Assembly: GCF_002135295.1 (NCBI RefSeq)
Contig: NZ_NEGG01000003.1
Span: forward strand, 216,413-280,412
DNA from: Acinetobacter sp. ANC 5054
GTDB lineage: Bacteria > Pseudomonadota > Gammaproteobacteria > Pseudomonadales > Moraxellaceae
Reading direction: 5' to 3'
DNA: 64,000 bases
Numbering within the stretch: the stretch's first letter is position 1; each line of letters starts with the position of its first letter. The notes under the pieces were generated by a model that had not been told where the DNA came from, did not search any database, and worked only from the letters and a program-made list of their open reading frames with translations. This document shows positions 55,595 through 64,000 of this stretch, in pieces. A program made the position numbers and the translations under genes.

Positions 55595-57139
55595 TCAAAT
55601 TATTTTTGTTTTCATTTTCTTCAATGGCTCTGGCTTAATATTGCCTTCGATCATGCCATTATTCATTGCAAGGGTTTTGTAATAATCCCAAGCATCATCC
55701 ACATGTTTCACTTCAGGTTCATCCAGTTGCCCCAAATCACGTGCCAATTCATAATGAAAATATTGCTTCAAAGACCTATCTAAATCTTGTGCCGTGGGTT
55801 GCTTGTCGACATTACCTTCACTCAACAAAATGTAATGCGGCTTTTTATCTGAACATTGTTCAATCCCCAGAATACTAATCGGCAAATAATCATCTTGTTT
55901 AAACTGAGCCAAAATCTGCACAGCAGCATTGTGATCTAATTTTTCACCCACGAGGTCGACCGTCATTTTTCGACCAAGAAATTGGAAGCATGGAACTTGT
56001 TCATAAAAATCCATAACTTCTAACTCATCATCAATCACATAACGAATTAGGCCTGAACCCGTTGTAATTACCGGACTGACGATATCACCCAGTTTTAACT
56101 GCCAAGATGGTACGACTTGATTAGTGTCCTGCAATAAGAACTCATAAAAATGTGACTGATAACTCAGCATAAAGCGATCTGCAAATGGAATGGTCACTAC
56201 ACCTTCCGTCGCCCACAGACCTTTACCTTCAAATGCCACACCGTCTACGCGTTGCTGTAATTGCTCAGCCCATTGTGCAGCACTTGCCGTATCCCAACTA
56301 GAAATTAAACTCAATTTAGGCCAGAGTTTCTTCCATGCACTAGCATCAGTTAAATCAAGCTGTTGTAGCTTGTAACACTGCTCACAGGATTTTGGCACGG
56401 CTAAAAAATTTAATCCTTCGCGTTGCCAGTTTCCATATTTAAGCACATGGATAATTTCATCTTTGGATTGCTGAATAATGTCGAGCAATTGCAAAGCAAA
56501 GGTTGGGCTCCATACAGAAATCATCCCGAGATGCTTATCTGCCACCAAATACACAGCCGTTGCAAACATCGCGTCTTCTGCTGATGATGCCAATGCTATT
56601 TCTGTCGGCACGGATTGGGTAATTTTACTTAATACCCGCTTCGAGACATTTAACAAAGCACTGTCATCATTCAAGTTACTATTTTCTAATAGCTTGCGCT
56701 GACTTTCAGGTAGCCACGACACCGACCAATAATGCGTCGAGTTTTTAAGCTTTGGATGCTCACGATATAAATTACACAGCCATAAACCTATCGCTTCATC
56801 TAATTCATCCAAGAACAATTGAGTATATGGAATAAATTTAATGGCTTCACTGGAACCACTGGTGGGTTGAAAGCGCACAATTCGACCAGGTCCCAAGCTA
56901 TTTTTACCACTACTTCGGGACTGCTCAATTTTGCTTTTCCAATTTGCATATCGGGTCAATGGAAACTTTTTAGTAAATTGCTCATAACTCAAATTTTGAG
57001 AAATATGCTGCGTTAAAAATCCACGGAGTTTATTTCGCTGCACCAATTCAAGCTGATTTGCTTGCTGTATATAACGTTGATAGGCTTTACGGCAAGCAAA
57101 ATCTAAAACTTGATGCGCAGAAGACAAAAGCAGTCCCAT
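55595..57139 (-). CDS. GH3 family acyl-adenylate/amido synthetase-like protein
   Basis: The 514-residue protein resembles GH3 (auxin-responsive) enzymes, which adenylate a carboxylic acid and join it to an amino acid. The ATP-binding P-loop equivalent is FQPTSGSSEAIKFIPYT (90-106), close to the canonical SSGTT motif, and a C-terminal half carries FLGRKMTVDLVGEKL, typical of the family. Bacterial members have no settled function. It shares one base with the upstream GNAT-like gene and is nine bases from the downstream one, so the three act together. Confidence 0.85.
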   Translation of the reverse strand: MGLLLSSAHQVLDFACRKAYQRYIQQANQLELVQRNKLRGFLTQHISQNLSYEQFTKKFPLTRYANWKSKIEQSRSSGKNSLGPGRIVRFQPTSGSSEAIKFIPYTQLFLDELDEAIGLWLCNLYREHPKLKNSTHYWSVSWLPESQRKLLENSNLNDDSALLNVSKRVLSKITQSVPTEIALASSAEDAMFATAVYLVADKHLGMISVWSPTFALQLLDIIQQSKDEIIHVLKYGNWQREGLNFLAVPKSCEQCYKLQQLDLTDASAWKKLWPKLSLISSWDTASAAQWAEQLQQRVDGVAFEGKGLWATEGVVTIPFADRFMLSYQSHFYEFLLQDTNQVVPSWQLKLGDIVSPVITTGSGLIRYVIDDELEVMDFYEQVPCFQFLGRKMTVDLVGEKLDHNAAVQILAQFKQDDYLPISILGIEQCSDKKPHYILLSEGNVDKQPTAQDLDRSLKQYFHYELARDLGQLDEPEVKHVDDAWDYYKTLAMNNGMIEGNIKPEPLKKMKTKII

Positions 57140-57969
57140 TAAGCCACCTTCGAATCAGAACCTGCTGCAATGTGTAAGGCACGTGTTTTATATCGAAGTT
57201 TACTGTCATGTTTACTGACGCTGGTGGTCTTGGTCAGGAAGCGATTGACATAGCGGTATAGATCACTCCAACGAAGTTCACCAATACAGGGTAATTCTGT
57301 ACCTTCAACCCACGTTGGGTTTTTATCTTCAAAAAATGCGATTTTGGTGTTGTTCTCACGCATCTCATTGGTAATTGGTGCGACGTCTGCTTTTAGCGGT
57401 TGGTAATCGTCACCAAAATTCAATAAGCCTGTATCGCGGTTATAGTATTCAGCAAAATATTCTTTGCAATACGACTCGACAAAATCCTTCAAATGGGCAT
57501 TTTTCGCACCATAATGTGGATAATAACTGTAGTAATTATTTGCTAAGAGTAAATAGGTTTTAAAGCCTTTAGAAATCAAAATCCAATACACAGGAGTACG
57601 TGGATGGCGAAACTTAAAGGTCACTATATAGCGGAACATAGCACGGGTAAGTGCCCGATTTCCCCAATATTCTTTTTCAATAATAGTATCACCACTAAAA
57701 AATGCATGACGTGCTTTACCATCTACAACAAAATCACGTTCCATGACCGTTGAAAAACCGACGATTTGATTATTTTTAGGTTCGACAATAAAAAAAACAC
57801 CCGTTTTTTCAAGAAAATCACGCTCAAATATCTCATATCGCGTATTGGCATAGTATTTTTGATAAATAATATACATGCGCTTCAATTCTTGAACCGTGAC
57901 ATCACCTGTGTGCTTGTACTGACTAAAAGGTTCTTTTTTGATCTGTCTAAGCAGTTTAAATTCCATCAT
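57139..57969 (-). CDS. GNAT-like protein (first gene of the GH3 operon)
   Basis: Start set at 57969 (MMEFKLLRQIKK) because GGGA lies nine bases upstream; a longer frame reaches 57999. The 276-residue protein has a central GNAT-like core (GVFFIVEPKNNQIVGFSTVMERDF, then DTIIEKEYWGNRALTRAMFRY) but no clean acyl-CoA loop, so it may be a diverged acyltransferase. It is the first gene of the operon, downstream of the palindrome at 58102. The family is not otherwise recognised. Confidence 0.7.
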   Translation of the reverse strand: MMEFKLLRQIKKEPFSQYKHTGDVTVQELKRMYIIYQKYYANTRYEIFERDFLEKTGVFFIVEPKNNQIVGFSTVMERDFVVDGKARHAFFSGDTIIEKEYWGNRALTRAMFRYIVTFKFRHPRTPVYWILISKGFKTYLLLANNYYSYYPHYGAKNAHLKDFVESYCKEYFAEYYNRDTGLLNFGDDYQPLKADVAPITNEMRENNTKIAFFEDKNPTWVEGTELPCIGELRWSDLYRYVNRFLTKTTSVSKHDSKLRYKTRALHIAAGSDSKVA

Positions 57970-58082
57970 AATCATTATTCCCTGTTGCCATCCATTCATG
58001 ATGAATCGCTATATTTTTTTTGTTTTACAGAACACTCACATGATTGATCATTGTGGTGCGGACGTCATATTAGAGGGTGAAA

Positions 58083-58130
58083 ACTATAAATTGCAATCAA
58101 CTTTACGTTTTTAAACGTAAAATATGACAA
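58083..58130 (-). promoter_or_regulatory. Predicted promoter region of the GH3 operon
   Basis: On the minus strand TTGTCA (58125-58130) is followed 19 bases later by TAAAGT (58100-58105); a second -10-like TATAGT is at 58083-58088 without a matching -35. The palindrome at 58102-58121 lies in between, where an operator would block RNA polymerase. Confidence 0.4.
58102..58121. promoter_or_regulatory. 20-base palindrome, candidate operator
   Basis: TTTACGTTT TT AAACGTAAA is a perfect 9-bp inverted repeat around TT. Its position inside the predicted promoter of the GH3 operon suggests a repressor site, for example of the TetR or MarR type; no regulator gene is adjacent. Confidence 0.5.
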
Positions 58131-58140
58131 GCGTAAAATA

Positions 58141-58168
58141 AAGAAACCCGGTCTAAACCGGGTTTCTT
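58141..58168 (-). terminator. Terminator of clpB
   Basis: AAGAAACCCGGT and ACCGGGTTTCTT form a 12-bp stem around a 4-base loop, followed on the minus strand by TATTTT. Confidence 0.9.
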
Positions 58169-58201
58169 ATTAAGTAACGTTAATTACTCAATTTGTGCAT
58201 T

Positions 58202-60781
58202 TTAGTTGAGTTTCATCTTGTCAAAACTAAGGTGGTCGCCCTCTGCTTGAATGACAATGGTGTCACCCGGTTGGAAAGCACCTGACAAGATTTTTTGTGC
58301 CAAGCTATTTTCAACTTGTTGCTGAATTGCACGTTTCAGAGGTCGTGCACCGTATACCGGATCAAAACCAGCTTCGATTAACAGTTCAAATGCACTGTCT
58401 TCAATCGCCAAGCTCATGTCTTTATCCGCTAAACGAGAACGTAAACGATCCAACTGAATATCTGCAATGCCACGAATTTGTGCTTTTTCGAGAGAATGGA
58501 AAACGACCAACTCATCAATACGGTTCACAAACTCCGGACGGAAATGCTCAGAAACAGCAGCCATCACCACAGCACGAACTTCTTCTCTCGTTGGATTGTT
58601 TCCTAACTCACGTACATCGGTCGAACCCAAGTTTGAAGTCATGACAATAACCGTGTTTTTAAAATCAATCACACGACCTTGCGAGTCAGTTAAACGACCA
58701 TCATCCAACACTTGTAGCAAAATATTAAACACATCTGGATGTGCTTTCTCGACTTCATCGAATAACACCACACTATAAGGTTTACGACGTACAGCTTCTG
58801 TCAATACACCGCCTTCTTCATAACCCACATAGCCCGGAGGTGCACCAACTAAACGGCTGACCGAATGTTTTTCCATAAATTCAGACATATCGATACGAAT
58901 CATCGCATCGTCACTGTCGAACAAGAAATTTGCCAATGCTTTGGTCAATTCAGTCTTACCCACACCTGTTGGTCCAAGGAATAAGAATGAACCACTTGGA
59001 CGGTTCGGGTCAGATAAACCCGCACGTGAGCGACGTACCGCATTTGATACAGCAACCACAGCTTCGTCCTGCCCTACGACACGGTTATGTAGAAACTCTT
59101 CCATGTGTAAAAGTTTTTCACGTTCACCTTGCAGCATTTTCGCCACAGGAATACCCGTTGCCGCACTAACGACTTCCGCGATTTCATTTTCAGTCACTTT
59201 GGTACGAATCAGTTTTGGTTCCTCATTGGTTTCCGCAACTTCTTCTTCATCCAATCGTTTTTGTAGCTCTGGAATCACACCATATTGCAGACGACTTGCT
59301 TCAGCTAAATCACCTTCACGCTGTGCTTTTTCAAAGGCTGTACGCGCTTTATCAAGCTCAATTTGCGCTTGATTTGTACCATCGACTAAGCGTTTTTCTG
59401 CAATCCACTGTTCTTCAAGATCGCTATATTCTTTTTGAACTTCAGTAATTTGCTTTTCAAGATGTTCAACTTCAGCTTTCGATACAGAGTCTGCATCTTT
59501 TTTCACGGCTTCAAGCTGCATTTTCAATTGAATTAAGCGACGGTCTAAACGGTCAAGCGGCTCAGGTTTTGAGTCAATTTCCATTTTAATACGTGACGCA
59601 GCTTCATCAATCAAGTCAATGGCTTTGTCAGGCAGCTGACGGTCCGTAATATATCGATGTGACATTTTCGCCGCTGCAATAATCGCAGAATCCAAAATTT
59701 GCACGCCATGATGCGTTGCATATTTCTCTTTTAGACCACGTAAAATTGCAATGGTGTCTTCAACACTCGGTTCATCGACCAATACTTTTTGGAAACGACG
59801 TTCAAGCGCCGCATCTTTTTCAATGAATTGACGATATTCATCTAGAGTGGTTGCACCAACACAGCGTAATTCACCACGTGCAAGTGCAGGTTTTAACATA
59901 TTCCCTGCATCCATTGCACCTTCGCCTTTACCTGCACCCACTAGCGTATGCAACTCATCGATAAATAGGATGATTTCACCATCATATTTTGCAAGGTCTT
60001 TTAAAACGGCTTTGAGTCGTTCTTCAAATTCACCACGGTATTTAGCACCTGCAAGCAATGAACCTAAGTCAAGTGACAATACACGTTTACCTTTTAGACT
60101 TTCTGGCACTTCACCATTGACAATACGCTGTGCCAATCCTTCAACAATCGCTGTTTTACCAACACCCGGCTCACCAATCAGCACTGGGTTGTTTTTACTA
60201 CGACGTGATAAGACTTGAATGGTACGACGGATCTCTTCATCACGACCAATGACAGGGTCAAGTTTGCCTTCTAATGCACGTGCATTTAAGTCCAAGGTAT
60301 ATTTGCTGAGTGAATCACGTTGATCTTCGTGGTTATTACTCATTACTTGTTCACCGCCTCTAATATTTTCAATTGCTTGGCGTAATTTATCTGTTGTTAC
60401 GCCTACACTATTTAATAAAGTTTTTGTTTTGCCTGTTTCAGCTAAACCGAGGATGACCCAATCGGTAGAGAGAAATTCATCCCCCGCTTTTTGTGCAAAG
60501 CTATCTGCTAAATTTAAGGCTTTAACCGCTTCAGGATTGAGATTGATATCCCCCGTAGGATTTGAAATCGTAGCGGTATCCTTTAAGGCTTGTTGAAGCT
60601 TGCTTTTTAAATCTGGAAGATTAGCACCAGCCTGCTGCAATAGACTTTGGTTAGATGGTTCTTCTAACAAAGTAGCAAGGATATGTATTCCCTCTATAGC
60701 GCTATGGTCTTTACCCATGGCTAAAGATTGTGCATCGGATAATGCTTGCTGCAGACGGTTTGTGAATTTTTCAAATCGCAT
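58202..60781 (-). CDS. clpB: ClpB disaggregase
   Basis: Resolubilises aggregated proteins with DnaK. The 859-residue protein has the N-terminal Clp domain, Walker A of the first AAA module at GEPGVGKT (203-210), the coiled-coil middle domain around 400-520, and the second Walker [10 protein letters not shown]. An internal start is visible at 60343 (see the regulatory entry). The gene has a sigma-32-like promoter and its own terminator. All functional motifs are intact. Confidence 0.98.
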   Translation of the reverse strand: MRFEKFTNRLQQALSDAQSLAMGKDHSAIEGIHILATLLEEPSNQSLLQQAGANLPDLKSKLQQALKDTATISNPTGDINLNPEAVKALNLADSFAQKAGDEFLSTDWVILGLAETGKTKTLLNSVGVTTDKLRQAIENIRGGEQVMSNNHEDQRDSLSKYTLDLNARALEGKLDPVIGRDEEIRRTIQVLSRRSKNNPVLIGEPGVGKTAIVEGLAQRIVNGEVPESLKGKRVLSLDLGSLLAGAKYRGEFEERLKAVLKDLAKYDGEIILFIDELHTLVGAGKGEGAMDAGNMLKPALARGELRCVGATTLDEYRQFIEKDAALERRFQKVLVDEPSVEDTIAILRGLKEKYATHHGVQILDSAIIAAAKMSHRYITDRQLPDKAIDLIDEAASRIKMEIDSKPEPLDRLDRRLIQLKMQLEAVKKDADSVSKAEVEHLEKQITEVQKEYSDLEEQWIAEKRLVDGTNQAQIELDKARTAFEKAQREGDLAEASRLQYGVIPELQKRLDEEEVAETNEEPKLIRTKVTENEIAEVVSAATGIPVAKMLQGEREKLLHMEEFLHNRVVGQDEAVVAVSNAVRRSRAGLSDPNRPSGSFLFLGPTGVGKTELTKALANFLFDSDDAMIRIDMSEFMEKHSVSRLVGAPPGYVGYEEGGVLTEAVRRKPYSVVLFDEVEKAHPDVFNILLQVLDDGRLTDSQGRVIDFKNTVIVMTSNLGSTDVRELGNNPTREEVRAVVMAAVSEHFRPEFVNRIDELVVFHSLEKAQIRGIADIQLDRLRSRLADKDMSLAIEDSAFELLIEAGFDPVYGARPLKRAIQQQVENSLAQKILSGAFQPGDTIVIQAEGDHLSFDKMKLN
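60341..60358 (-). promoter_or_regulatory. Internal ribosome site and start for the short ClpB form
   Basis: GGCGGTGA lies seven bases before an in-frame ATG (Met147, MSNNHED), exactly where other bacteria begin the truncated ClpB lacking the N-terminal domain. The short protein would start at 60343. Confidence 0.7.
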
Positions 60782-60817
60782 TCTTGTTATACCTCACAAC
60801 AAATTTTGTACTTGAAG

Positions 60818-60848
60818 CATATATGGGAGTCATATTTGAAATTTCAAA
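60818..60848 (-). promoter_or_regulatory. Sigma-32-like promoter of clpB
   Basis: On the minus strand ATTTGAAA (core TTGAAA, 60842-60847) and CCCATATA (core CCCATA, 60822-60827) are separated by 14 bases, matching the heat-shock consensus CTTGAAA / CCCCATNT. Transcription would begin about 30 bases before the ATG. Confidence 0.78.
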
Positions 60849-61071
60849 TACATTTTTTAAATATTTTCAATAAGTTAATTAATTAAATTAGATGAACTTC
60901 AATTATAATATTGGTCTTTAATACAAAAATTTCAAGTACTTTAGTACGTTTTTATGCACGAATTGTTTCTGTTCAAAAGTTGCGAAAGGTCTGTATATTT
61001 TCATGTCAAATTTCGAATAAAAATGACACGAGATATTTTCAAATTATTTCGCTTTTAATGTTTTAAAGTCA

Positions 61072-61103
61072 TAAAAAAAGCCCGCAAAATTTGTAGGCTT
61101 TTT
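61072..61103 (-). terminator. Terminator of the aldo/keto reductase gene
   Basis: On the minus strand AAAAAGCC pairs with GGGCTTTTT across an imperfect inner stem, followed by a T run; located 25 bases after the gene's stop. Confidence 0.65.
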
Positions 61104-61127
61104 CAACATATCATTTATACGAACGGA

Positions 61128-62177
61128 TTACGGTGCTGGATTTGGCTGTTGGCGATGTATCGCTTCAATTCCATGTAAGACTTCTTCAGATAAATTGATC
61201 TCAAAAGCATCAATATTTTCTTTCAGTTGTGCCACATTAGTAGCGCCAATGATGGTACTGGTGACAAAAAATTGTTGCTTAATAAATGCCAAAGCCATTT
61301 GCGTTAAAGTCAAACCATGTTGTTCAGCAAGTTGTGCATATTGCTCAGTGGCTGATTCACTTTCTGGGTTTGAATAACGACTAAAGCGTGAGAACAGTGT
61401 CACCCGTGCATTGGCAGGTCGTGCACCATGACGAAACTTCCCTGTTAAATAGCCAAATGCCAATGGTGAATAAGCCAGTAAGCCTACGCCTTCATAATGC
61501 GCAATTTCTGACATACCTATTTCATAAGTACGATTTAGGAGACTATAGGGGTTTTGCACGCTGACAAATTTTTCTAAACCTAATTTTTCTGCCAAATGCA
61601 AAAATTTCATGGTCCCCCAAGGCGTTTCATTTGAAAGCCCGATATAGCGAATACGACCTTTTTTAATCTCTGCACTTAGCGCAGTTAATGTTTCTTCTAA
61701 TGCAGTTATGGTCTGATCACTATGGGCTTCTGCATTTCCGTAGCCCAACTTTCCAAAAAAGTTAGTAGGACGCTGCGGCCAATGCAATTGATAGAGGTCA
61801 ATATAATCTGTTTGTAAACGTGCGAGCGATTGATCTATTGCAGATTCAATTTCTGCTGCAACAAATTTGGTTTTTCCATCACGAATATGACTGCCACCTT
61901 GTGAAGGTCCTGCAATTTTGGATGCCAAGAATAATTTGTCACGTCCACCACGTTCTGCAATCCAGTTTCCAATGATCTTTTCAGTCGAACCTTGCGTCTC
62001 AGGCTTCGGTGGAACTGGATACATTTCAGCAGTATCCCAAAAGTTCAATCCACGCTCCAAGGCATAATCTAGCTGTTCAAAAGCTTCAGCCTGAGTATTT
62101 TGCTCACCGAAAGTCATGGTACCTAAACAGATTTCCGGAACTAAAATTCCAGTATTTGCCAGTGGTTTAAATTGCAT
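61128..62177 (-). CDS. tas: Aldo/keto reductase, Tas type
   Basis: The 349-residue TIM-barrel oxidoreductase is similar to E. coli Tas along its length: LGTMTFGEQN, DTAEMYPVPPKPETQG with the catalytic Asp and Tyr, LQTDYIDLYQLHWPQRPTNFFGKLGYG and LLAYSPLAFGYLTGKF. It should reduce carbonyls with NADPH. Tas partly complements a tyrosine auxotroph in E. coli; its natural substrate is not settled. Single-gene unit. Confidence 0.92.
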   Translation of the reverse strand: MQFKPLANTGILVPEICLGTMTFGEQNTQAEAFEQLDYALERGLNFWDTAEMYPVPPKPETQGSTEKIIGNWIAERGGRDKLFLASKIAGPSQGGSHIRDGKTKFVAAEIESAIDQSLARLQTDYIDLYQLHWPQRPTNFFGKLGYGNAEAHSDQTITALEETLTALSAEIKKGRIRYIGLSNETPWGTMKFLHLAEKLGLEKFVSVQNPYSLLNRTYEIGMSEIAHYEGVGLLAYSPLAFGYLTGKFRHGARPANARVTLFSRFSRYSNPESESATEQYAQLAEQHGLTLTQMALAFIKQQFFVTSTIIGATNVAQLKENIDAFEINLSEEVLHGIEAIHRQQPNPAP

Positions 62178-62329
62178 GTGCTTATGATTTCCTATTCTTG
62201 CTCTTGTGATAAATATTGAACCAACGCTTAAGCTTAACCAAAATATACGCTTTGTTTAAATCATAATTTACTGTTTATTTGTCATATATTTTGCGAAGTA
62301 ATTTTCATCTAACTTTTTATTAGGCATAA

Positions 62330-62357
62330 AAAAAGCAAATCCTCAGATTTGCTTTTT
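62330..62357 (-). terminator. Terminator of the CRP/Vfr-type gene
   Basis: AAAAAGCAAATC CTCA GATTTGCTTTTT, a 12-bp stem with T run on the minus strand. Confidence 0.92.
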
Positions 62358-62373
62358 CTCACGGCAAGAATAA

Positions 62374-63084
62374 TTATTCTTCGTCGTCAAAATCTTCAGT
62401 CGCAATTTGGCTTTTTTCTTCTAATGATGCATCAAAGATGAGAATTGCTTTACCATCAGTTTCGATCATACCTTGTTCTTCTAGTGTTTTGAGAACACGG
62501 CCCACCATTTCACGAGAACAGCCTACAATACGGCCAATCTCTTGACGTGTAATACGAATCTGGCGACCATTTGGCAAGATCATTGCCTCTGGTTGAGAAG
62601 ATAAGTCGATCAAGCAACGTGCAATTCGACCAGATACGTCGATAAATGCGAGATCCGTTACTTTACGGGTCGTATTTTTTAGACGACGTACCAGCTGTGC
62701 AAATACTGCATAGCTTAGATCTGGATATTGCTTACTTAATTCATGAAAATTTTCATAGGTAATCTCAGCAATTTCACATACATCACGCGTACGTACTTCA
62801 GCAGTACGTTGCGCATTTGCTTCGAATAGACCCATTTCCCCAAAAAAGTCACCCGCATTTAAATACGCAACTACGATTTCACGCTCATCATCTTCGCGTA
62901 AAATAATAGATACTGAACCTTTAAGAATCAAATATAGAGATTTTGATTCTGAGCCCGCATCTATAATAGTTGTACGTTTTGGGTAACGATTTATATATGC
63001 ACGTTTTAATAACGCCTTCACCGACTCAGGCAATTGCCCTGGAGATAGCGCATCTGTGCTAAGTTGTGAAAAGTTTGAAGTCAT
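62374..63084 (-). CDS. vfr: CRP/Vfr-type cyclic-nucleotide-responsive regulator
   Basis: A 236-residue regulator with a cAMP-binding domain (FFGEMGLFEANAQRTAEVRT, corresponding to the CRP phosphate-binding cassette) and a C-terminal helix-turn-helix (ITRQEIGRIVGCSREMVGRVLKTLEEQG, the recognition helix RETVGR variant). An acidic tail (TEDFDDEE) extends beyond typical CRP. Vfr controls virulence and catabolic genes in Pseudomonas. It is divergent from a YhfA-like gene, the same arrangement as yhfA-crp in E. coli. Confidence 0.9.
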   Translation of the reverse strand: MTSNFSQLSTDALSPGQLPESVKALLKRAYINRYPKRTTIIDAGSESKSLYLILKGSVSIILREDDEREIVVAYLNAGDFFGEMGLFEANAQRTAEVRTRDVCEIAEITYENFHELSKQYPDLSYAVFAQLVRRLKNTTRKVTDLAFIDVSGRIARCLIDLSSQPEAMILPNGRQIRITRQEIGRIVGCSREMVGRVLKTLEEQGMIETDGKAILIFDASLEEKSQIATEDFDDEE

Positions 63085-63231
63085 GCTAACAGTTCCGAAT
63101 ATGGATAAAATATAGATCGCACAAGACCTAATTTGAACTTGTCACACGTAAGAGTTGAAATTCCTTATCAACTCAATTTATGTTAGTGTACAGGTACTGC
63201 GTAAATTTATAGCTTTTTTTAGGGACTTGCA

Positions 63232-63660
63232 ATGCAAACTAGTGTTCATTGGCTAGAGAATGTTGCTTTTGAAGCAAAAACTCAAAGTGGTCACTCTATT
63301 ATGATGGATGGATCAGCTGAATATGGCGGTGAAAACCGTGGTCCACGTCCAATGGAACTGATTTTGACAGGTCTCGGTGGTTGTGCTTCTTTTGATATTG
63401 TGACGATTTTAAAGAAAGCGCGTCAGGATATTACAGACGTTCGTTGTGAGCTTAAAGCTGAACGTGCAGATACCATTCCTGCGGTATTTACCAAAATTCA
63501 TTTGCACTTTGTTGTAACTGGCCATGCCGTAAAAGAAAAGCAAGTTGCTAAAGCAGTTGAACTTTCTGCTGAAAAATACTGTTCAGCAAGCAAAATGCTA
63601 ATGGATGGTGGTGTTGAAATTACTCATGATTTTGAAATTTTAGAAGCTGAAGCTGCTTAA
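63232..63660 (+). CDS. OsmC family protein, YhfA type
   Basis: A 142-residue protein with the OsmC active-site cysteines at residues 51 (LGGCASFD) and 117 (EKYCSAS); OsmC members reduce organic hydroperoxides with these thiols. The pattern VHWLENVAFEAKTQSGHSIMMDG and the long central helix match E. coli YhfA well. It is divergent from the vfr-like gene, which is conserved synteny with E. coli and supports the assignment. Confidence 0.9.
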   Translation: MQTSVHWLENVAFEAKTQSGHSIMMDGSAEYGGENRGPRPMELILTGLGGCASFDIVTILKKARQDITDVRCELKAERADTIPAVFTKIHLHFVVTGHAVKEKQVAKAVELSAEKYCSASKMLMDGGVEITHDFEILEAEAA

Positions 63661-63675
63661 TAACTCAAATCATGC

Positions 63676-63703
63676 AAAAGCCGCATTCAATGCGGCTTTT
63701 TTG
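63676..63703. terminator. Terminator between the YhfA-like gene and prpC
   Basis: AAAAGCCGCA TTCAA TGCGGCTTTT, a 10-bp stem with flanking A and T runs, shared by the convergent genes. Confidence 0.9.
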
Positions 63704-63786
63704 TGTTTCACATTTAAGTGAAACCAATCATTTTATCATTTTAATAAATGAATAATCATCAGCGAACTACACTTAATAAGCCTGAA

Positions 63787-64000
63787 CTATGCAGCAGATC
63801 GTTCAGCAATTGGTACAACTTTGCGTAACTCAGGGCCTGTATAATCCGCACTTGGACGAATAATACGGTTGTCGGCACGCTGTTCCATCACATGTGCTGC
63901 CCAACCTGTGACACGTGACATCACAAAGATCGGCGTGAATAACTTAGTTGCAATATCCATGAAGTGATATGCCGATGCATGGAAGAAGTCTGCATTACAG
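63787..64000 (-). CDS. prpC: 2-methylcitrate synthase, C-terminal end (runs off the right edge)
   Basis: Only the last 71 residues are in the window. They include FHASAYHFMDIATKLFTPIF, then VTGWAAHVMEQR and IIRPSADYTGPELR, ending VPIAERSAA. The SADYTGPE segment and closing PIAER are characteristic of methylcitrate synthase rather than ordinary citrate synthase. It joins propionyl-CoA with oxaloacetate. The rest of the gene, and any prp cluster, lies outside. Confidence 0.88.
   Translation of the reverse strand, partial: CNADFFHASAYHFMDIATKLFTPIFVMSRVTGWAAHVMEQRADNRIIRPSADYTGPELRKVVPIAERSAA

Larger units (their letters stand above)
60782..61127. other. 346-base region upstream of clpB
   Basis: No gene is supported. 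It holds the clpB promoter near 60820-60848 and the terminator of the aldo/keto reductase gene at 61072-61103; the rest is AT-rich. Confidence 0.55.

Noticed and set aside
58297..60218. Several 75-145 residue plus-strand frames opposite clpB
   Set aside because: They are antisense shadows of clpB caused by its codon use; none has a ribosome site or a plausible composition.
1..64000. CRISPR array, prophage, insertion sequence or integron
   Set aside because: No direct-repeat/spacer pattern, transposase, integrase or phage structural gene was seen in any frame that I read.

Overview
The window looks like a chromosomal segment of a gamma-proteobacterium of the genus Acinetobacter. This is inferred from the low GC content, the protein sequences and the gene neighbourhoods: type II secretion genes gspL-gspM standing apart from any gsp cluster, a Vfr/CRP-type regulator next to a YhfA-like gene, and pyrB followed by a degenerate dihydroorotase. 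I see no prophage, insertion sequence, integron, CRISPR array or rRNA operon. The content is core housekeeping genes mixed with small accessory or lineage-specific genes, and both window edges cut a gene (an M16 peptidase on the left, the C-terminus of 2-methylcitrate synthase on the right).

Layout. 1-5.5 kb: M16 peptidase, PhzF-like protein, flavin-reductase-like protein, a glyoxalase II type hydrolase and three small unknown genes. 5.5-6.0 kb: a minus-strand tRNA operon Leu-Trp-Leu-Leu with a duplicated leader element. 6.1-9.5 kb: an atypical kinase-like gene overlapping a patatin phospholipase, then a DUF815 ATPase. 9.5-13.3 kb: amidase and MFS transporter genes divergent from a tandem Lrp/AsnC-type regulator, bracketed by near-identical terminators. 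13.3-19.6 kb: tsaD, rpsU, yqeY, GNAT, a BepA-like protease, ghrB and a HolD-like gene. 19.7-24.9 kb: an M48-like protein without its metal ligands, then pyrD-cvpA-purF. 25-31 kb: gspL-gspM, sixA, gpsA, a nitroreductase, a lipoprotein, rhlB and a cold-shock gene. 31.4-42 kb: a TusA-like protein, rpoH, DUF423, thiS-thiG, a secreted unknown, GST, a SulP transporter, an orphan histidine kinase, trmB and a GMC oxidoreductase. 42-54 kb: a methyltransferase, a DUF2520 protein, a LprI-like lipoprotein, an OmpA-domain inner-membrane protein, pyrB-pyrC', rlmL and a DUF945 protein. 54.4-58.1 kb: a tight GNAT / GH3 / GNAT-like operon with a palindrome upstream. 58.2-63.7 kb: clpB, tas, a vfr-like gene and a yhfA-like gene.

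How the genes connect. De novo nucleotide synthesis is represented by pyrB, its probable structural partner pyrC', pyrD and purF. The heat-shock response is represented by rpoH and by clpB, which has a clear sigma-32-like promoter and an internal start for the short isoform. Translation is represented by four tRNAs, tsaD, rpsU, trmB and rlmL. Envelope work is represented by the BepA-like protease, gspL-gspM, the OmpA-domain protein, the patatin and several lipoproteins.

The best candidates for undescribed biology are the GNAT-GH3-GNAT operon with its palindrome, the kinase-like/patatin overlapping pair, the M48-like pseudoprotease, the tandem Lrp regulator with three TAGAC repeats about 30 bp apart, and the OmpA-domain protein with a cytoplasmic N-terminal part. 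All function calls come from reading the sequence and from family knowledge; no database search was run.
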